Program-made: the position numbers and the translations under genes
The notes under the pieces: generated by a model
The model's database searches: none
What the model was told of the DNA's origin: nothing
Seen by the model: only the letters and a program-made list of their open reading frames with translations
Shown here: in pieces, positions 36,190 through 45,695 of the stretch
Numbering within the stretch: position 1 is the first letter of the stretch
Layout of the letters: each line of letters starts with the position of its first letter
NCBI RefSeq assembly: GCF_030053135.1
Contig: NZ_CP125652.1
Coordinates: 744,001-808,000 of the forward strand
Direction of reading: 5' to 3'
From: Rhizobium sp. BT04
GTDB lineage: Bacteria; Pseudomonadota; Alphaproteobacteria; Rhizobiales; Rhizobiaceae
DNA length: 64,000 bases

Positions 36190-36567
36190 TCAGGCCAACG
36201 CGCGCATGATAGCGAGGCCTGCGATGACGGCCGCCATCGAAAGTCCGACGCTCGCAGCGATATAAATGCCGCCGGCGACAGCCTCGCCGCGTTCGAACAG
36301 CGAGATCGCATCCAGCGAGAAGGCCGAAAAAGTGGTGAAGCCACCGAGCAAGCCGGTGATCAGCAACAGGCGCAGTTCCGCCGAGGCATTGAATTTCCGC
36401 GCGATCAGCTCGGCGAAGACGCCGATGACGAAGCAGCCGACGACATTGACGGCGAGCGTGCCCCAGGGAAAGGCCGGGCCGAAGAGCCGCAGCGACCACT
36501 GGCCGACATAATATCTGAGAACGGAACCGATAGCGCCGCCGACAGCGACGAGAAGAGCCTGGATCAT
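36190..36567 (-). CDS. crcB: CrcB/Fluc fluoride channel
   Basis: 125-aa four-helix protein. GGAIGSVLRYYVGQW, then PWGTLAVNVVGCFVIGVF, and LITGLLGGFTTFSAFSLD are the Fluc signature segments. It exports fluoride as a dual-topology dimer. I compared the upstream sequence with the crcB (fluoride) riboswitch pattern and saw no match. Confidence 0.95.
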   Translation of the reverse strand: MIQALLVAVGGAIGSVLRYYVGQWSLRLFGPAFPWGTLAVNVVGCFVIGVFAELIARKFNASAELRLLLITGLLGGFTTFSAFSLDAISLFERGEAVAGGIYIAASVGLSMAAVIAGLAIMRALA

Positions 36568-36688
36568 CAGCCGGATTTATCGCAACTCCGCGGAGATTCC
36601 AATCGTGACGGAATGAATTCTTACCATCCGGTAAAATGCCGATGATTTTGTTATGATGGCGCCAAGATCATGCCGATACGGTGACGGC

Positions 36689-36955
36689 ATGACCCAGCTC
36701 CTGTCCGTATCGGCCAACACCGCTGCCATTGCCTTCGAATCGCTGAGAATCCCTCAGCGTGTGGCAACGAGCACCGTTGCGCGTGATGCACGGCGCATTG
36801 CCGACCGGCAATTGAAGGCCGAAAACCCCGATCAAGCCGATGAGCCCTCCAGCATCATCCAGTCGACGGAGGTGGCGCTCGACCTGATGGCCAAGGGCAA
36901 CCGCCAGCCGCAGGCCGGCCTGAAGCAGGCGCTGCGATCCTACGAAGATTTCTGA
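36689..36955 (+). CDS. small hypothetical protein
   Basis: 88 aa: MTQLLSVSANTAAIAFESLRIPQRVA at the start, then a charged region and a C-terminal LDLMAKGNRQPQAGLKQALRSYEDF. I recognise no family. It is followed by a clear terminator hairpin, which supports it as a transcribed gene. ATG 36653 is also in frame but lacks an SD. Confidence 0.6.
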   Translation: MTQLLSVSANTAAIAFESLRIPQRVATSTVARDARRIADRQLKAENPDQADEPSSIIQSTEVALDLMAKGNRQPQAGLKQALRSYEDF

Positions 36956-36974
36956 CCACCGCCGTCCACACAAA

Positions 36975-37008
36975 AAGCCCGCGACTGAAATCACAGTCGC
37001 GGGCTTCT
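36975..37008. terminator. bidirectional terminator hairpin
   Basis: 13-bp stem AAGCCCGCGACTG / CAGTCGCGGGCTT with a short AAATCA loop, A-rich on the left and T/C-rich on the right. It separates the rightward small gene from the leftward copper-handling gene. Confidence 0.85.
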
Positions 37009-37028
37009 CTGTCTCAACAGCCGCTGCC

Positions 37029-38048
37029 CTACTTGCCCTGGGCCGACAACACCTGCAGCACCAGATCGACCTTACCGGACTTTTCGAAGGTCAGCGTCAC
37101 CGGAACCGTATCGCCCTGCTTGAACGGCGTCTTCACCTTCTGGAACATCAGATGCAGGTTGCCGGGCTCGAGCTTGACCGTCTCGCCGGCGGCAATCGCG
37201 ATGCCGTCCTTCAGCTGGCGCATCCGCATGACATTGTCCTTGGTCTCCATCGCGTGGATCTGAACCTCGCCTGATGCGGGCGAGGTCACCGACACCAGCC
37301 TATCGTCCGTCTGACCATTGTTCTTCACCGTGAAGAAGCCGCCGCCGACCGGCTGGCCGGGCAGCATCGCCTTGGCGAAACCGCCGGAGATTTCGAGATC
37401 GCCGGCCTTGACCGTTTCACCGGCCGGAGCGGCACCGCCCGCCATGCCGGTCATGTCCATGCCGGTTTTACCGGTCATGTCCATCCCGGCCATGTCGTCA
37501 TGATCGTGGCCATGGCCTTCGCCGGCGACGACCTTCAAGAGCGGCGCCGGGCTTTTCAGGCCATGCGCGTCGCCGCCCTCCTTCGCCAGCTGATCCCAGG
37601 CTTGGACGGTATCGCCGCACATCTGCGTCACCGGAAAGGCGAGCAAAGTGCCGGCCTCAACACCCGAAACTTTCCCCTGGATGACGAAGGTGTCGTAAAA
37701 ATCGTCGGAGAGATTGCCGTTCTTCCAGCGGATCTCGACCGCACCTGTCTTCACCTTGTCGCCGTGATTATCATAGGTCCTCAGGTAATCGCCCTTGATC
37801 ACCTCGAGCTCCCAGCCGGCCTTCGGCTGCGGCTTGGCGAAGACGAAACCTTCCGGCAGCTTGACCCGCACCTCGGTGGTCGCCTTGCCGTCGCAGCCAT
37901 GCGGCAGCTGCAATGTGGCGAGAATGGTGCTGTCCTGCGTCGCCTGCTTGTCGAGGAAGGTCACATGTGCCTCGGCGCCGGCAAAGGCGGTCGCGGAAAT
38001 AAGGACGGCAAGCCCGAATGTCTTGCCAAATGTCTTCATAGTCTTCAT
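37029..38048 (-). CDS. YcnI-PCu(A)C fusion, periplasmic copper-binding protein
   Basis: 339 aa. The signal peptide is cleaved about A27|H28 (GAEA|HVTF), which would expose an N-terminal His as in YcnI (DUF1775), whose copper site uses that residue. The YcnI domain covers about 28-175. A Met/His-rich linker (176-205, HGHDHDDMAGMDM..) follows, then a PCu(A)C domain (about 212-335) with H265-x-M267, M276 and H299-x-M301, close to the H(M)X10MX21HXM copper motif. Two copper modules are thus joined in one chain. AGGAGAT precedes ATG 38048. Likely role: copper delivery to cytochrome oxidase or copper storage in the periplasm. Confidence 0.9.
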   Translation of the reverse strand: MKTMKTFGKTFGLAVLISATAFAGAEAHVTFLDKQATQDSTILATLQLPHGCDGKATTEVRVKLPEGFVFAKPQPKAGWELEVIKGDYLRTYDNHGDKVKTGAVEIRWKNGNLSDDFYDTFVIQGKVSGVEAGTLLAFPVTQMCGDTVQAWDQLAKEGGDAHGLKSPAPLLKVVAGEGHGHDHDDMAGMDMTGKTGMDMTGMAGGAAPAGETVKAGDLEISGGFAKAMLPGQPVGGGFFTVKNNGQTDDRLVSVTSPASGEVQIHAMETKDNVMRMRQLKDGIAIAAGETVKLEPGNLHLMFQKVKTPFKQGDTVPVTLTFEKSGKVDLVLQVLSAQGK

Positions 38049-38121
38049 CGGATATCTCCTCGCCGGCCGCGGACTTCTCTCGGGCGGACCGGCATGCTGC
38101 GTCATGGGTTACGGAGGCAGA

Positions 38122-38502
38122 TCAGGCGAGGACAGGAGGCGCACGGGAATTCGGCCGGATGACCGCACTTGCGTCGGCAACGGCTGAGGTTTCGATCGGC
38201 GAATTGATGAGCGAGCCGAGCTTGCGTTCGAGCCAGGAGCCCGCATCCGGCGTCGGCAGAATAACCGAGGCCGACAGTCGGCAGGCTTCGCAATTCGGCT
38301 TGAAAGCGACGGTCTTGCCGTCTGTGTCCTTCACCGTGACGCAGAGCGAGGCGAAGCTGCCGTCCGGCAGCAGATAGGCGGCGGCATCGTAGCCTTCGGA
38401 AGCAACGGCCAGCGGCGCCTGGTGGGCAAGACCGAGCAAAGCCAGGCTCAATGCGCAAAGCATGCGCAGAAAGAGCGTCGCTTTCAATTCGGTCCGCCGC
38501 AT
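38122..38502 (-). CDS. DUF2946-like exported protein
   Basis: 126 aa with a signal sequence (about 10-34, FLRMLCALSLALLGLAHQAPLAVA). The mature part has Cys residues in SLCVTVKDTDGKTVAFKPNCEACRLSAS, the CxxC of the DUF2946-like group that often neighbours copper-uptake genes. It is upstream of, and probably co-transcribed with, the YcnI-PCuAC gene (73-base gap). The assignment to DUF2946 is by overall layout and context and is moderate. Confidence 0.7.
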   Translation of the reverse strand: MRRTELKATLFLRMLCALSLALLGLAHQAPLAVASEGYDAAAYLLPDGSFASLCVTVKDTDGKTVAFKPNCEACRLSASVILPTPDAGSWLERKLGSLINSPIETSAVADASAVIRPNSRAPPVLA

Positions 38503-38670
38503 GAGATCCCCTTCAACAGCAGCCGCGATAGCCGGTTTCCCCAAGGAATGCAAAAGCAGATTTGCCGCAGTTTAAGGCCTGATTGGAATAAGACGACAAA
38601 AATTTGCTCGGTGACGACATTTGGCGCTTGCCAACTGCCGCAACCGCCGGATAATTGCGCCAACCTTGTT
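38503..38670. other. intergenic region upstream of the glycine riboswitch
   Basis: This stretch should contain the gcv promoter, along with the promoter of the leftward DUF2946-like gene. No credible coding frame was found; a few short ones are shadows. Confidence 0.4.
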
Positions 38671-38835
38671 GGGAGAATCCGGTGCTTTCGCCACCGGTGC
38701 CGAAGGAGCAACCGCCCCGGAAACTCTCAGGCAAAAGGACCAGCAAGGGGCAGACGGAACTCTGGAGAGAAGCGTTTACGAAACGCTCGCCGAAGGGATA
38801 ACAATCTCAGGCATCAAGGACAGAGGGGGCTCAGG
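38671..38835 (+). promoter_or_regulatory. tandem glycine riboswitch
   Basis: Two adjacent glycine aptamers upstream of gcvT. Aptamer 1 (about 38671-38768) begins GGGAGAATCCGG, has the P3 hairpin CCGGTG-CTTTCG-CCACCGG, and carries GCCGAAGGAGCAA and CTCTCAGGCAAAAGGACC. Aptamer 2 (about 38766-38835) has the hairpin AGCGTTT-ACG-AAACGCT, then CGCCGAAGGGATAACAA and ATCTCAGGCATCAAGGACAG. The repeated 'GCCGAAGG' and 'CTCAGGCA..AGGAC' blocks are diagnostic. It should switch gcvTHP on when glycine is abundant. Confidence 0.95.
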
Positions 38836-38851
38836 AGAGAAGTGCGCAGCC

Positions 38852-38892
38852 GCGCCTTCAGATTTGAGCCCGCGCCTTCCTGAAGAAGGCGC
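38852..38892 (+). promoter_or_regulatory. expression platform of the glycine riboswitch
   Basis: GCGCCTTC occurs twice (38852-38859 and 38872-38879) and both copies can pair with GAAGGCGC at 38885-38892. The two pairings exclude each other. The right-hand partner ends eight bases before the GGAGG (38900-38904) that serves the TTG start of gcvT. No T-tract follows, which suggests control of translation. Confidence 0.5.
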
Positions 38893-38910
38893 AAACCCCG
38901 GAGGCGTCTT

Positions 38911-40047
38911 TTGGACGATACTGCTGCCCCGAAGAAAACCCCGCTGCATGGCCTGCATCTCCAGCTCGGCGCCCGCATGGTGCCGTTCGCGGGTTACGAC
39001 ATGCCGGTGCAATATCCCGCCGGCGTGATGAAGGAACATCTTCATACCCGCACCGAGGCCGGCCTGTTCGATGTCTCCCATATGGGCCAGGTCATCGTGA
39101 AGGCGAAGTCGGGCAGCTACGAGGATGCAGCCCTCGCGCTCGAAAGCCTGGTGCCCGTCGACATATTAGGCCTTGCCGAAGGCCGCCAGCGCTACGGCTT
39201 CTTCACCGACGACAGCGGCTGCATTCTCGACGACCTGATGATCTCCCATCTCGACAATCATCTTTTCGTCGTCGTCAACGCGTCCTGCAAGGAAGCCGAT
39301 CTCGCCCATCTGCAGGCCCATATCGGCGACCAATGCGACATTACCCTCTTGAACCGCGCTTTGATCGCGCTGCAGGGACCGCGTGCCGTCGAGGTGCTCG
39401 CCGAACTCTGGGCCGACGTCGCGGCAATGAAATTCATGGATGTGCGCCACTGCCGCCTGCACGACGTTTCTTGTCTTGTCTCGCGCTCCGGCTATAGCGG
39501 CGAGGACGGCTTCGAAATCTCGGTTCCATCGGACAAGGCTGTTGATGTCACCATGCGGTTGCTCGAGCATCCCGATGTTCAGGCGATCGGCCTCGGCGCC
39601 CGCGATTCGCTGCGCCTCGAAGCCGGTCTCTGCCTCTACGGCAATGATATCGACACCACCACCTCGCCGGTCGAGGCGGCGCTGGAATGGGCGATGCAGA
39701 AGGCAAGGCGCGGCGGTGGTGCACGCGCCGGCGGCTTCCCCGGCTCCGGCCGCATCCTTTCCGAACTCGAAAACGGCGCCGCCCGCCGCCGCGTCGGCCT
39801 GAAGCCGGAGGGCAAAGCGCCGGTGCGCGGCCATGCCAAGCTCTATGCCGATGCCGAGGGCAAGGTCGAGATCGGCGAAGTCACCTCGGGCGGCTTCGGC
39901 CCGAGCGTCGAAGGCCCCGTCGCCATGGGCTACGTGCCGGTCTCCCATGCTGCGGCCGGCACCCTCGTCTACGCCGAGGTGCGCGGCAAATATCTGCCGA
40001 TCACCGTCAGCGCCCTGCCCTTCGTTACCCCGACCTACAAACGCTAA
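38911..40047 (+). CDS. gcvT: aminomethyltransferase (glycine cleavage T protein)
   Basis: 378 aa. It releases ammonia from the aminomethyl-lipoyl H protein and passes the one-carbon unit to tetrahydrofolate. Typical segments are [58 protein letters not shown] and FVTPTYKR at the end. The start is TTG 38911, fixed by GGAGG six bases before it and by agreement of the N-terminus with the family. First gene of gcvTHP; gcvH follows 22 bases later. Confidence 0.96.
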   Translation: MDDTAAPKKTPLHGLHLQLGARMVPFAGYDMPVQYPAGVMKEHLHTRTEAGLFDVSHMGQVIVKAKSGSYEDAALALESLVPVDILGLAEGRQRYGFFTDDSGCILDDLMISHLDNHLFVVVNASCKEADLAHLQAHIGDQCDITLLNRALIALQGPRAVEVLAELWADVAAMKFMDVRHCRLHDVSCLVSRSGYSGEDGFEISVPSDKAVDVTMRLLEHPDVQAIGLGARDSLRLEAGLCLYGNDIDTTTSPVEAALEWAMQKARRGGGARAGGFPGSGRILSELENGAARRRVGLKPEGKAPVRGHAKLYADAEGKVEIGEVTSGGFGPSVEGPVAMGYVPVSHAAAGTLVYAEVRGKYLPITVSALPFVTPTYKR

Positions 40048-40069
40048 ATCTTTCCAGAGAGGACGAACA

Positions 40070-40432
40070 ATGCTGAAATTCACTGAAGAACACGAATGGC
40101 TGCAGATCGAAGGCGGCGTTGCGACGGTCGGCATCACCAATTATGCCGTCGATCAGCTCGGCGACCTGGTTTTCGTCGAACTGCCGGAAGTCGGCGCGAC
40201 CTTCTCCAAGAACGGCAATGCCGCCACCGTTGAATCCGTCAAGGCTGCTTCCGACGTCTATTGTCCGCTTGATGGCGAGATCACCGAGGTCAATGCGGCC
40301 ATCGTTGCCGATCCGTCGCTGGTCAATTCCGATCCTCAGGGCGCCGGCTGGTTCTTCAAGCTGAAGCTTGCCAATGCCGCCGACGCCGATGGCCTGCTCG
40401 ACGAGGCGGCCTACAAGGAGCTCACTGCGTAA
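40070..40432 (+). CDS. gcvH: glycine cleavage system H protein
   Basis: 120-aa lipoyl carrier protein. The lipoylated lysine is in [23 protein letters not shown]. Starts [42 protein letters not shown] as in other GcvH. It shuttles the aminomethyl arm between GcvP and GcvT. Its TAA stop overlaps the gcvP ATG by one base. Lipoylation depends on LipB (23274). Confidence 0.97.
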   Translation: MLKFTEEHEWLQIEGGVATVGITNYAVDQLGDLVFVELPEVGATFSKNGNAATVESVKAASDVYCPLDGEITEVNAAIVADPSLVNSDPQGAGWFFKLKLANAADADGLLDEAAYKELTA

Positions 40433-43296
40433 TGACGACGCCGACAGAATTCCAGTTCACCGACTACCAGCCCTACGATTTCGCCAATCGCCGCCATATC
40501 GGCCCCTCGCCGGCTGAAATGACCGAGATGCTGAAGGTGATCGGCTATAACAGCCTCGACAGGCTGATCGACGCCACGCTGCCGCCCTCGATCCGCCAGA
40601 AGGCACCGCTTGTCTGGGGCGCGCCGATGACCGAGCGCGAGGCGCTCGATAAGCTGCGCGACACCGCCAACAAGAACAAGGTGCTGGTGTCGCTGATCGG
40701 CCAAGGTTACTACGGCACGATCACACCGCCGGTCATCCAGCGCAACATCCTGGAGAACCCCGCCTGGTACACGGCCTATACGCCCTATCAGCCGGAGATC
40801 AGCCAGGGTCGCCTGGAAGCGCTGTTGAACTACCAGACGATGATCTCAGACCTCACCGGCCTCGACGTCGCCAATGCCTCACTGCTCGACGAGGCGACTG
40901 CTGCCGCCGAAGGCATGGCGATGGCCGAGCGCGTCTCCAAGTCGAAGGCCAAGGCCTTCTTCGTCGATGCCGACTGCCACCCGCAGACCATCGCCCTCAT
41001 CCGCACCCGCGCCGAGCCGCTCGGCTGGAGCGTCATCGTCGGCAATCCTTTCACCGATCTCGATCCCGTCGATGTCTTCGGCGCGATCTTCCAATATCCC
41101 GGCACGCATGGCCACGTGCATGATTTCACCGGCCTGATCGCCCGCCTGCACCAGGCCGGCGCCGTCGCCGTCGTTGCCGCCGATATCCTGGCGCTGACGC
41201 TGCTGAAATCGCCCGGTGAGATGGGTGCCGATATCGCCATCGGCTCCTCGCAGCGCTTCGGCGTCCCGGTCGGCTATGGCGGCCCGCATGCGGCCTATAT
41301 GGCTGTGAAAGACGCCATCAAGCGTTCCATGCCCGGCCGCCTTGTCGGCGTTTCCGTCGATGCCCGCGGCAACCGCGCCTATCGCCTGTCGCTGCAGACC
41401 CGCGAGCAGCATATCCGCCGCGAGAAGGCGACCTCGAACATCTGCACCGCCCAGGTGCTGCTCGCCGTCATGGCCTCGATGTATGCCGTCTTCCACGGCC
41501 CGAAAGGTATCAAGGCGATTGCCCAGCAGGTGCACCAGAAGGCCGTGCTGATGGCCAAGGGCCTGGAAAAGCTCGGCTATAAGGTCGAGCCGGACAGTTT
41601 CTTCGACACGATCACCGTCGACGTCGGCCACATGCAGGGGCTCATCCTGCGCGCCGCCGTCGCCGAAGGCGTCAATCTGCGCAAGGTCGGGGAAACCAGG
41701 ATCGGCATGAGCCTCGATGAGCGCACGCGGCCCGCGACGCTCGAAGCCGTCTGGCGCGCCTTCGGCGGCAATTTTACCATTGCCGATTTCGAGCCTTCCT
41801 ACCGCTTGCCGAAGGGCCTGCTCCGCACCAGCGATTACCTCACCCATCCGATCTTTCACATGAACCGCGCCGAAAGCGAGATGACGCGTTACATCCGCCG
41901 GCTCTCCGACCGCGATCTGGCGCTCGACCGCTCGATGATCCCGCTCGGCTCCTGCACGATGAAGCTGAATGCGACGGCGGAGATGCTGCCGATCACCTGG
42001 CCGGAATTTTCCGACATCCATCCCTTCGTGCCATCAGACCAGGCGCTCGGCTACCGCGAGATGATCGACGATCTGATCGAGAAGCTCTGCGCCGTCACCG
42101 GCTACGATGCCTTCTCGATGCAGCCGAATTCCGGTGCGCAGGGCGAATATGCCGGCCTGTTGACGATCCGCAACTATCACATCGCCAACGGCGAGGGCCA
42201 TCGCGACGTCTGCCTGATCCCAACCTCTGCGCATGGTACCAACCCGGCCTCGGCCCAGATGGTCGGCATGAAGGTGGTGGTCGTCAAGGTGCGTGAAAAC
42301 GGCGATATCGATCTCGACGATTTCCGCGCCAAGGCTGAGGAGCATGCGGCAAACCTCTCCTGCTGCATGATCACCTACCCCTCGACGCACGGCGTGTTCG
42401 AGGAAACCGTCAAGGAAATCTGTGATCTCGTGCATGCCAACGGCGGCCAGGTCTATCTCGACGGCGCCAACATGAATGCCATGGTCGGCCTGTCCCGCCC
42501 CGGTGACATCGGCTCCGACGTCAGCCACCTGAACCTCCACAAGACCTTCTGCATCCCGCATGGCGGCGGCGGTCCCGGCATGGGCCCGATCGGGGTCAAG
42601 GCGCACCTGGCGGCGCACCTGCCTGGCCATCCCGAGACCGACGGCCGTTCCGGGGCGGTTTCGGCAGCAGCCTTCGGCTCGGCCTCGATCCTGCCGATCT
42701 CCTGGAGCTATTGTCTGATGATGGGCGGCGAAGGACTGACGCAGGCAACCAAGGTGGCGATCCTCAACGCCAACTATATCGCCACCCGGCTGAAGGGCGC
42801 CTATGACGTGCTCTACAAGTCGAAGACCGGCCGCGTCGCGCATGAATGCATCATCGACACCCGCCCGTTGGTCGACAGCGCAGGCGTCACCGTCGACGAC
42901 GTCGCCAAGCGGCTGATCGACTGCGGCTTCCACGCGCCGACGATGAGTTGGCCGGTTGCCGGCACGCTGATGATCGAGCCGACGGAAAGCGAGACCAAGG
43001 CCGAACTCGACCGTTTCTGCGAGGCGATGCTGGCGATCCGCGAGGAAGCCCGCGCCATCGAAGACGGCCGCATGGACAAGGCCAACAACCCGCTGAAGAA
43101 CGCCCCGCATACGGTGGAAGACCTCGTCGGCGAATGGGATCGCCCCTATAGCCGAGAACAGGCCTGCTTCCCGCCCGGCGCCTTCCGCGTCGACAAATAC
43201 TGGTCGCCTGTTAATCGCGTCGACAACGTCTACGGCGACCGCAACCTGATCTGCACCTGCCCGCCGGTCGAGGCCTACGCTGAGGCCGCCGAGTAG
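40432..43296 (+). CDS. gcvP: glycine dehydrogenase (decarboxylating), P protein
   Basis: 954-aa single-chain PLP enzyme that decarboxylates glycine. [20 protein letters not shown] begins the N-terminal half; the PLP lysine lies in [28 protein letters not shown] in the C-terminal half. The one-polypeptide form agrees with proteobacteria. It is coupled to gcvH by overlapping stop and start codons and is followed by a terminator. Confidence 0.98.
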   Translation: MTTPTEFQFTDYQPYDFANRRHIGPSPAEMTEMLKVIGYNSLDRLIDATLPPSIRQKAPLVWGAPMTEREALDKLRDTANKNKVLVSLIGQGYYGTITPPVIQRNILENPAWYTAYTPYQPEISQGRLEALLNYQTMISDLTGLDVANASLLDEATAAAEGMAMAERVSKSKAKAFFVDADCHPQTIALIRTRAEPLGWSVIVGNPFTDLDPVDVFGAIFQYPGTHGHVHDFTGLIARLHQAGAVAVVAADILALTLLKSPGEMGADIAIGSSQRFGVPVGYGGPHAAYMAVKDAIKRSMPGRLVGVSVDARGNRAYRLSLQTREQHIRREKATSNICTAQVLLAVMASMYAVFHGPKGIKAIAQQVHQKAVLMAKGLEKLGYKVEPDSFFDTITVDVGHMQGLILRAAVAEGVNLRKVGETRIGMSLDERTRPATLEAVWRAFGGNFTIADFEPSYRLPKGLLRTSDYLTHPIFHMNRAESEMTRYIRRLSDRDLALDRSMIPLGSCTMKLNATAEMLPITWPEFSDIHPFVPSDQALGYREMIDDLIEKLCAVTGYDAFSMQPNSGAQGEYAGLLTIRNYHIANGEGHRDVCLIPTSAHGTNPASAQMVGMKVVVVKVRENGDIDLDDFRAKAEEHAANLSCCMITYPSTHGVFEETVKEICDLVHANGGQVYLDGANMNAMVGLSRPGDIGSDVSHLNLHKTFCIPHGGGGPGMGPIGVKAHLAAHLPGHPETDGRSGAVSAAAFGSASILPISWSYCLMMGGEGLTQATKVAILNANYIATRLKGAYDVLYKSKTGRVAHECIIDTRPLVDSAGVTVDDVAKRLIDCGFHAPTMSWPVAGTLMIEPTESETKAELDRFCEAMLAIREEARAIEDGRMDKANNPLKNAPHTVEDLVGEWDRPYSREQACFPPGAFRVDKYWSPVNRVDNVYGDRNLICTCPPVEAYAEAAE

Positions 43297-43336
43297 CCCT
43301 CAAGCCTGAAGCTGTAGCGAAAGGCTGGACAATCCA

Positions 43337-43368
43337 AGCCCCTTCCGTCATGGGAGGGGCTTTCCCAA
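43337..43368 (+). terminator. terminator after gcvP
   Basis: AAGCCCCTTCC - GTCAT - GGGAGGGGCTT followed by TCCC; a strong stem (with one mismatch pairing) about 45 bases past the gcvP stop. Confidence 0.7.
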
Positions 43369-43401
43369 TTCTGATAGAAATGTGCGAAAGAAGGTCACCT
43401 C

Positions 43402-43674
43402 ATGCCCCAGGATCAAAGCGAAGCAAGAATGCAGGCGCCCTGGTCGAAGCCTGTGCTCATCGCTTTCGAAGAGCCAGGCCAATACGTGACCATCGATAAC
43501 ACCCAGGCCGCCTCCTGGGCGATGATCGAGGATTGGCCGACGGAAGATGGCGCCGCACTCGACCAGGCGCTACTGATCTGCGCCGACGTCATCAAGGGCA
43601 AGCGCACCGGCGAGGATGCACGCAAGGCATTCATCGCCGCCGCAGTCGAAGCGGACCTCGACATAAAGGCTTGA
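43402..43674 (+). CDS. DUF982 family protein
   Basis: 90-aa soluble protein. The core VLIAFEEPGQYVTIDNTQAASWAMIEDWPTEDGAALDQALLICADVIKGKRTGEDARKAFIAAAVEA is that of DUF982, small proteins confined largely to rhizobia, often multi-copy. Function unknown. It lies just beyond the gcv terminator with its own start. Confidence 0.93.
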   Translation: MPQDQSEARMQAPWSKPVLIAFEEPGQYVTIDNTQAASWAMIEDWPTEDGAALDQALLICADVIKGKRTGEDARKAFIAAAVEADLDIKA

Positions 43675-43820
43675 ACGGCGGCGATCGATAAAGAGCCGCT
43701 GCAATGGATGATGAACACGCGACGCCCGTGTGGCTCAACCAGGTTCGATGCCTCGACAGGGGGGCACCGGTTTCCCGGTCCCCTGCTCTCTTTCAGCATC
43801 AAAGTGTGCGGGCTTATGGC

Positions 43821-44789
43821 CTAGAAGCGCTCGCCGACCATATCCTCGCTTTTGGCCCACAATGCTCTCGCGGTCTCGGGATCGAGCGCGTAGCTGCGCA
43901 CGCCTTCGGAAATCGGGCTGACCTCCGCATCCGTCACTTCGGAGATATGGCAATCCTCGCAATATCTGCCGCCGACCGCGTCTACCGGGGCGACGAAACT
44001 TGCCCAGACGGAGGTAGCCGCACCCTGAGGGATCGTCTTCCGCTGGAAGGGCGGCTTGCCGTCGGCGGCGAGTGTCGCGTTGATCTGCGCCATTATGCCT
44101 TCGATCATGCCCGGGTCGAGATGACGGCCAAGCTCGGTCTGGATGCCGCCGGGATGCAGTGCCGTCGCACGGATGCCGCGCTCCTGGAGGCGCCGGTCGA
44201 GTTCCACCGCGAACAGGATATTTGCGGTTTTCGACTGGGCATAGGCCGCCCAGGGCTCATAGGCCTTGCTCTCGAAATTGAGGTCTTCGAGGCTGAAAGG
44301 CGCCATGCGATGGCCCGAGGATGCGACGATCACCACACGGCCGCCGGATTTGACGAGCGGTACGATGCGGTTGACCAGCACGAAATGACCAAGATGGTTG
44401 GTGCCGAACTGCGTTTCGAAACCATCGGCGGTGCGCCCGAAGGGAGCAGCCATCACGCCGGCATTGGCAATGACGACATCTAAGGGGCGGCCATCCGCGA
44501 TGAGCGCATCGGCGCAGGTGCGCACGCTTGCCAGAGAGGCAAGATCGAGCGCGACGATATCGAGGCTGCCACCATTGGCCGCATCGGCGCGCACGACTTC
44601 CGTTGCCGCTCTCGCCTTTGCAAGATCACGGGCCGTACCCACCACCTGCGCTCCGTGGGCTGCCAGCACACGCGCGGTTTCTACGCCGAGGCCGGCCGAA
44701 ACACCCGTCACCAGCACGCGCTTGCCCTTGAGATCGACGCCGGCGAGCACCTCGTCGGTGGTCGATGTCGCGCCAAAAACTCCACTCAT
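43821..44789 (-). CDS. short-chain dehydrogenase/reductase
   Basis: 322-aa classical SDR of the retinol-dehydrogenase-like type. Cofactor loop VLVTGVSAGLGVETARVL, then VIANAGVMAAPFG, the catalytic Ser in VASSGHRMAPFS and the YAQSK Tyr-Lys pair. Substrate unknown. ATG 44789 is preceded by AAGGAGATAATC. It diverges from the tetR gene at 44924, and the operator region lies between them, so it is the likely target of that regulator. Confidence 0.94.
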   Translation of the reverse strand: MSGVFGATSTTDEVLAGVDLKGKRVLVTGVSAGLGVETARVLAAHGAQVVGTARDLAKARAATEVVRADAANGGSLDIVALDLASLASVRTCADALIADGRPLDVVIANAGVMAAPFGRTADGFETQFGTNHLGHFVLVNRIVPLVKSGGRVVIVASSGHRMAPFSLEDLNFESKAYEPWAAYAQSKTANILFAVELDRRLQERGIRATALHPGGIQTELGRHLDPGMIEGIMAQINATLAADGKPPFQRKTIPQGAATSVWASFVAPVDAVGGRYCEDCHISEVTDAEVSPISEGVRSYALDPETARALWAKSEDMVGERF

Positions 44790-44863
44790 GATTATCTCCT
44801 TGATCATGGACGCACCGCTCCGGACTGGTGAACCATTGCCCACCGGCCTCAAATGGAATAAAA

Positions 44864-44901
44864 GGAGGATGCCTCCAGATAAATACGGAGGGTTCCTCCG
44901 T
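44864..44901. promoter_or_regulatory. twin palindromic operators for the adjacent TetR regulator
   Basis: Two short inverted repeats with the same half-sites: GGAGG-ATG-CCTCC at 44864-44876 and ACGGAGG-GTT-CCTCCGT at 44885-44901. Their centres are 23 bp apart, about two helical turns. They lie in the 134-base gap between the divergent SDR and tetR genes. Confidence 0.75.
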
Positions 44902-44923
44902 TTATCAAGGGGACTTCTCGTTA

Positions 44924-45508
44924 ATGGCCGAAAAAAGTGACGGGTCCACCGTCCGAAAGCCGCGTGCGGATGCCGAACGCAACCGCCTTCTATTGATGGA
45001 AACGGCAAAGACCGTCTTTGCCGACAAGGGTTCCAGCGCCAGCCTGGAGGAAATCGCCCGCATCGCCGGCGTCGGCATCGGCACGCTTTATCGCCATTTC
45101 CCGACGCGCGACGCACTGGTTTCCGCCATCTACCGCAACGAGACGACGCAACTGGCCGCTACCGCCAAAAGCCTCGCCGAGACACATCCGCCTGTCGAAG
45201 CGCTTCGCCTGTGGCTGGTGCAGTTCGTCGATTATGTCGTGACGAAACGCGGCATGTCCGAGGTGCTGGACTCTTTGGTCGGCGGCACCTCCGAGCTCTA
45301 TGCCGATTCTGCCGATTTGATCATAGGTGCCGTCAATCTGCTGGTGGATCGCGCGGTCGCCGCCGGCGAAATCCGTCTGGCCATGGACCCGCTCGATATC
45401 CTGCGCGCGCTGGCGGGCGGCGCAAGCATCAGCTGCGGCCCCGCTTGGCGGGATGCGGCAAGGCAACTCATCGATATTCTGATTGCGGGCATGCGAGCCG
45501 GTCGCTGA
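44924..45508 (+). CDS. TetR/AcrR family transcriptional regulator
   Basis: 194 aa. The DNA-binding domain is RNRLLLMETAKTVFADKGSSASLEEIARIAGVGIGTLYRHFPTRDALVSAIY, with the recognition helix GVGIGTLYRHF. The C-terminal ligand domain is helical and resembles the SbtR-like group. It probably represses the divergent SDR gene and itself through the twin palindromes. The SD is weak (AAGGGGAC, 44908-44915). Confidence 0.93.
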   Translation: MAEKSDGSTVRKPRADAERNRLLLMETAKTVFADKGSSASLEEIARIAGVGIGTLYRHFPTRDALVSAIYRNETTQLAATAKSLAETHPPVEALRLWLVQFVDYVVTKRGMSEVLDSLVGGTSELYADSADLIIGAVNLLVDRAVAAGEIRLAMDPLDILRALAGGASISCGPAWRDAARQLIDILIAGMRAGR

Positions 45509-45695
45509 GGCTGTGGCGACGTCGACATGGAGAATTTCCGCGCCAAACTTCGATGCGCGGCGCGAACTCGGTCATCTCAGTTTTGAGGCATCGGTCAAAT
45601 TTAACCTTTCTTAGCAAGTCTCTGTTAGCAATTCATAAAGGCGGCTTCCATCAACATGGATCACCGTCGATCCCTTGTTTTGCGTGCAGGTTCTC

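Noticed and set aside
36568..36660. Possible fluoride riboswitch upstream of crcB
   Set aside because: I looked for the conserved pairing and loop blocks of the crcB motif and did not find them in the region before the start.
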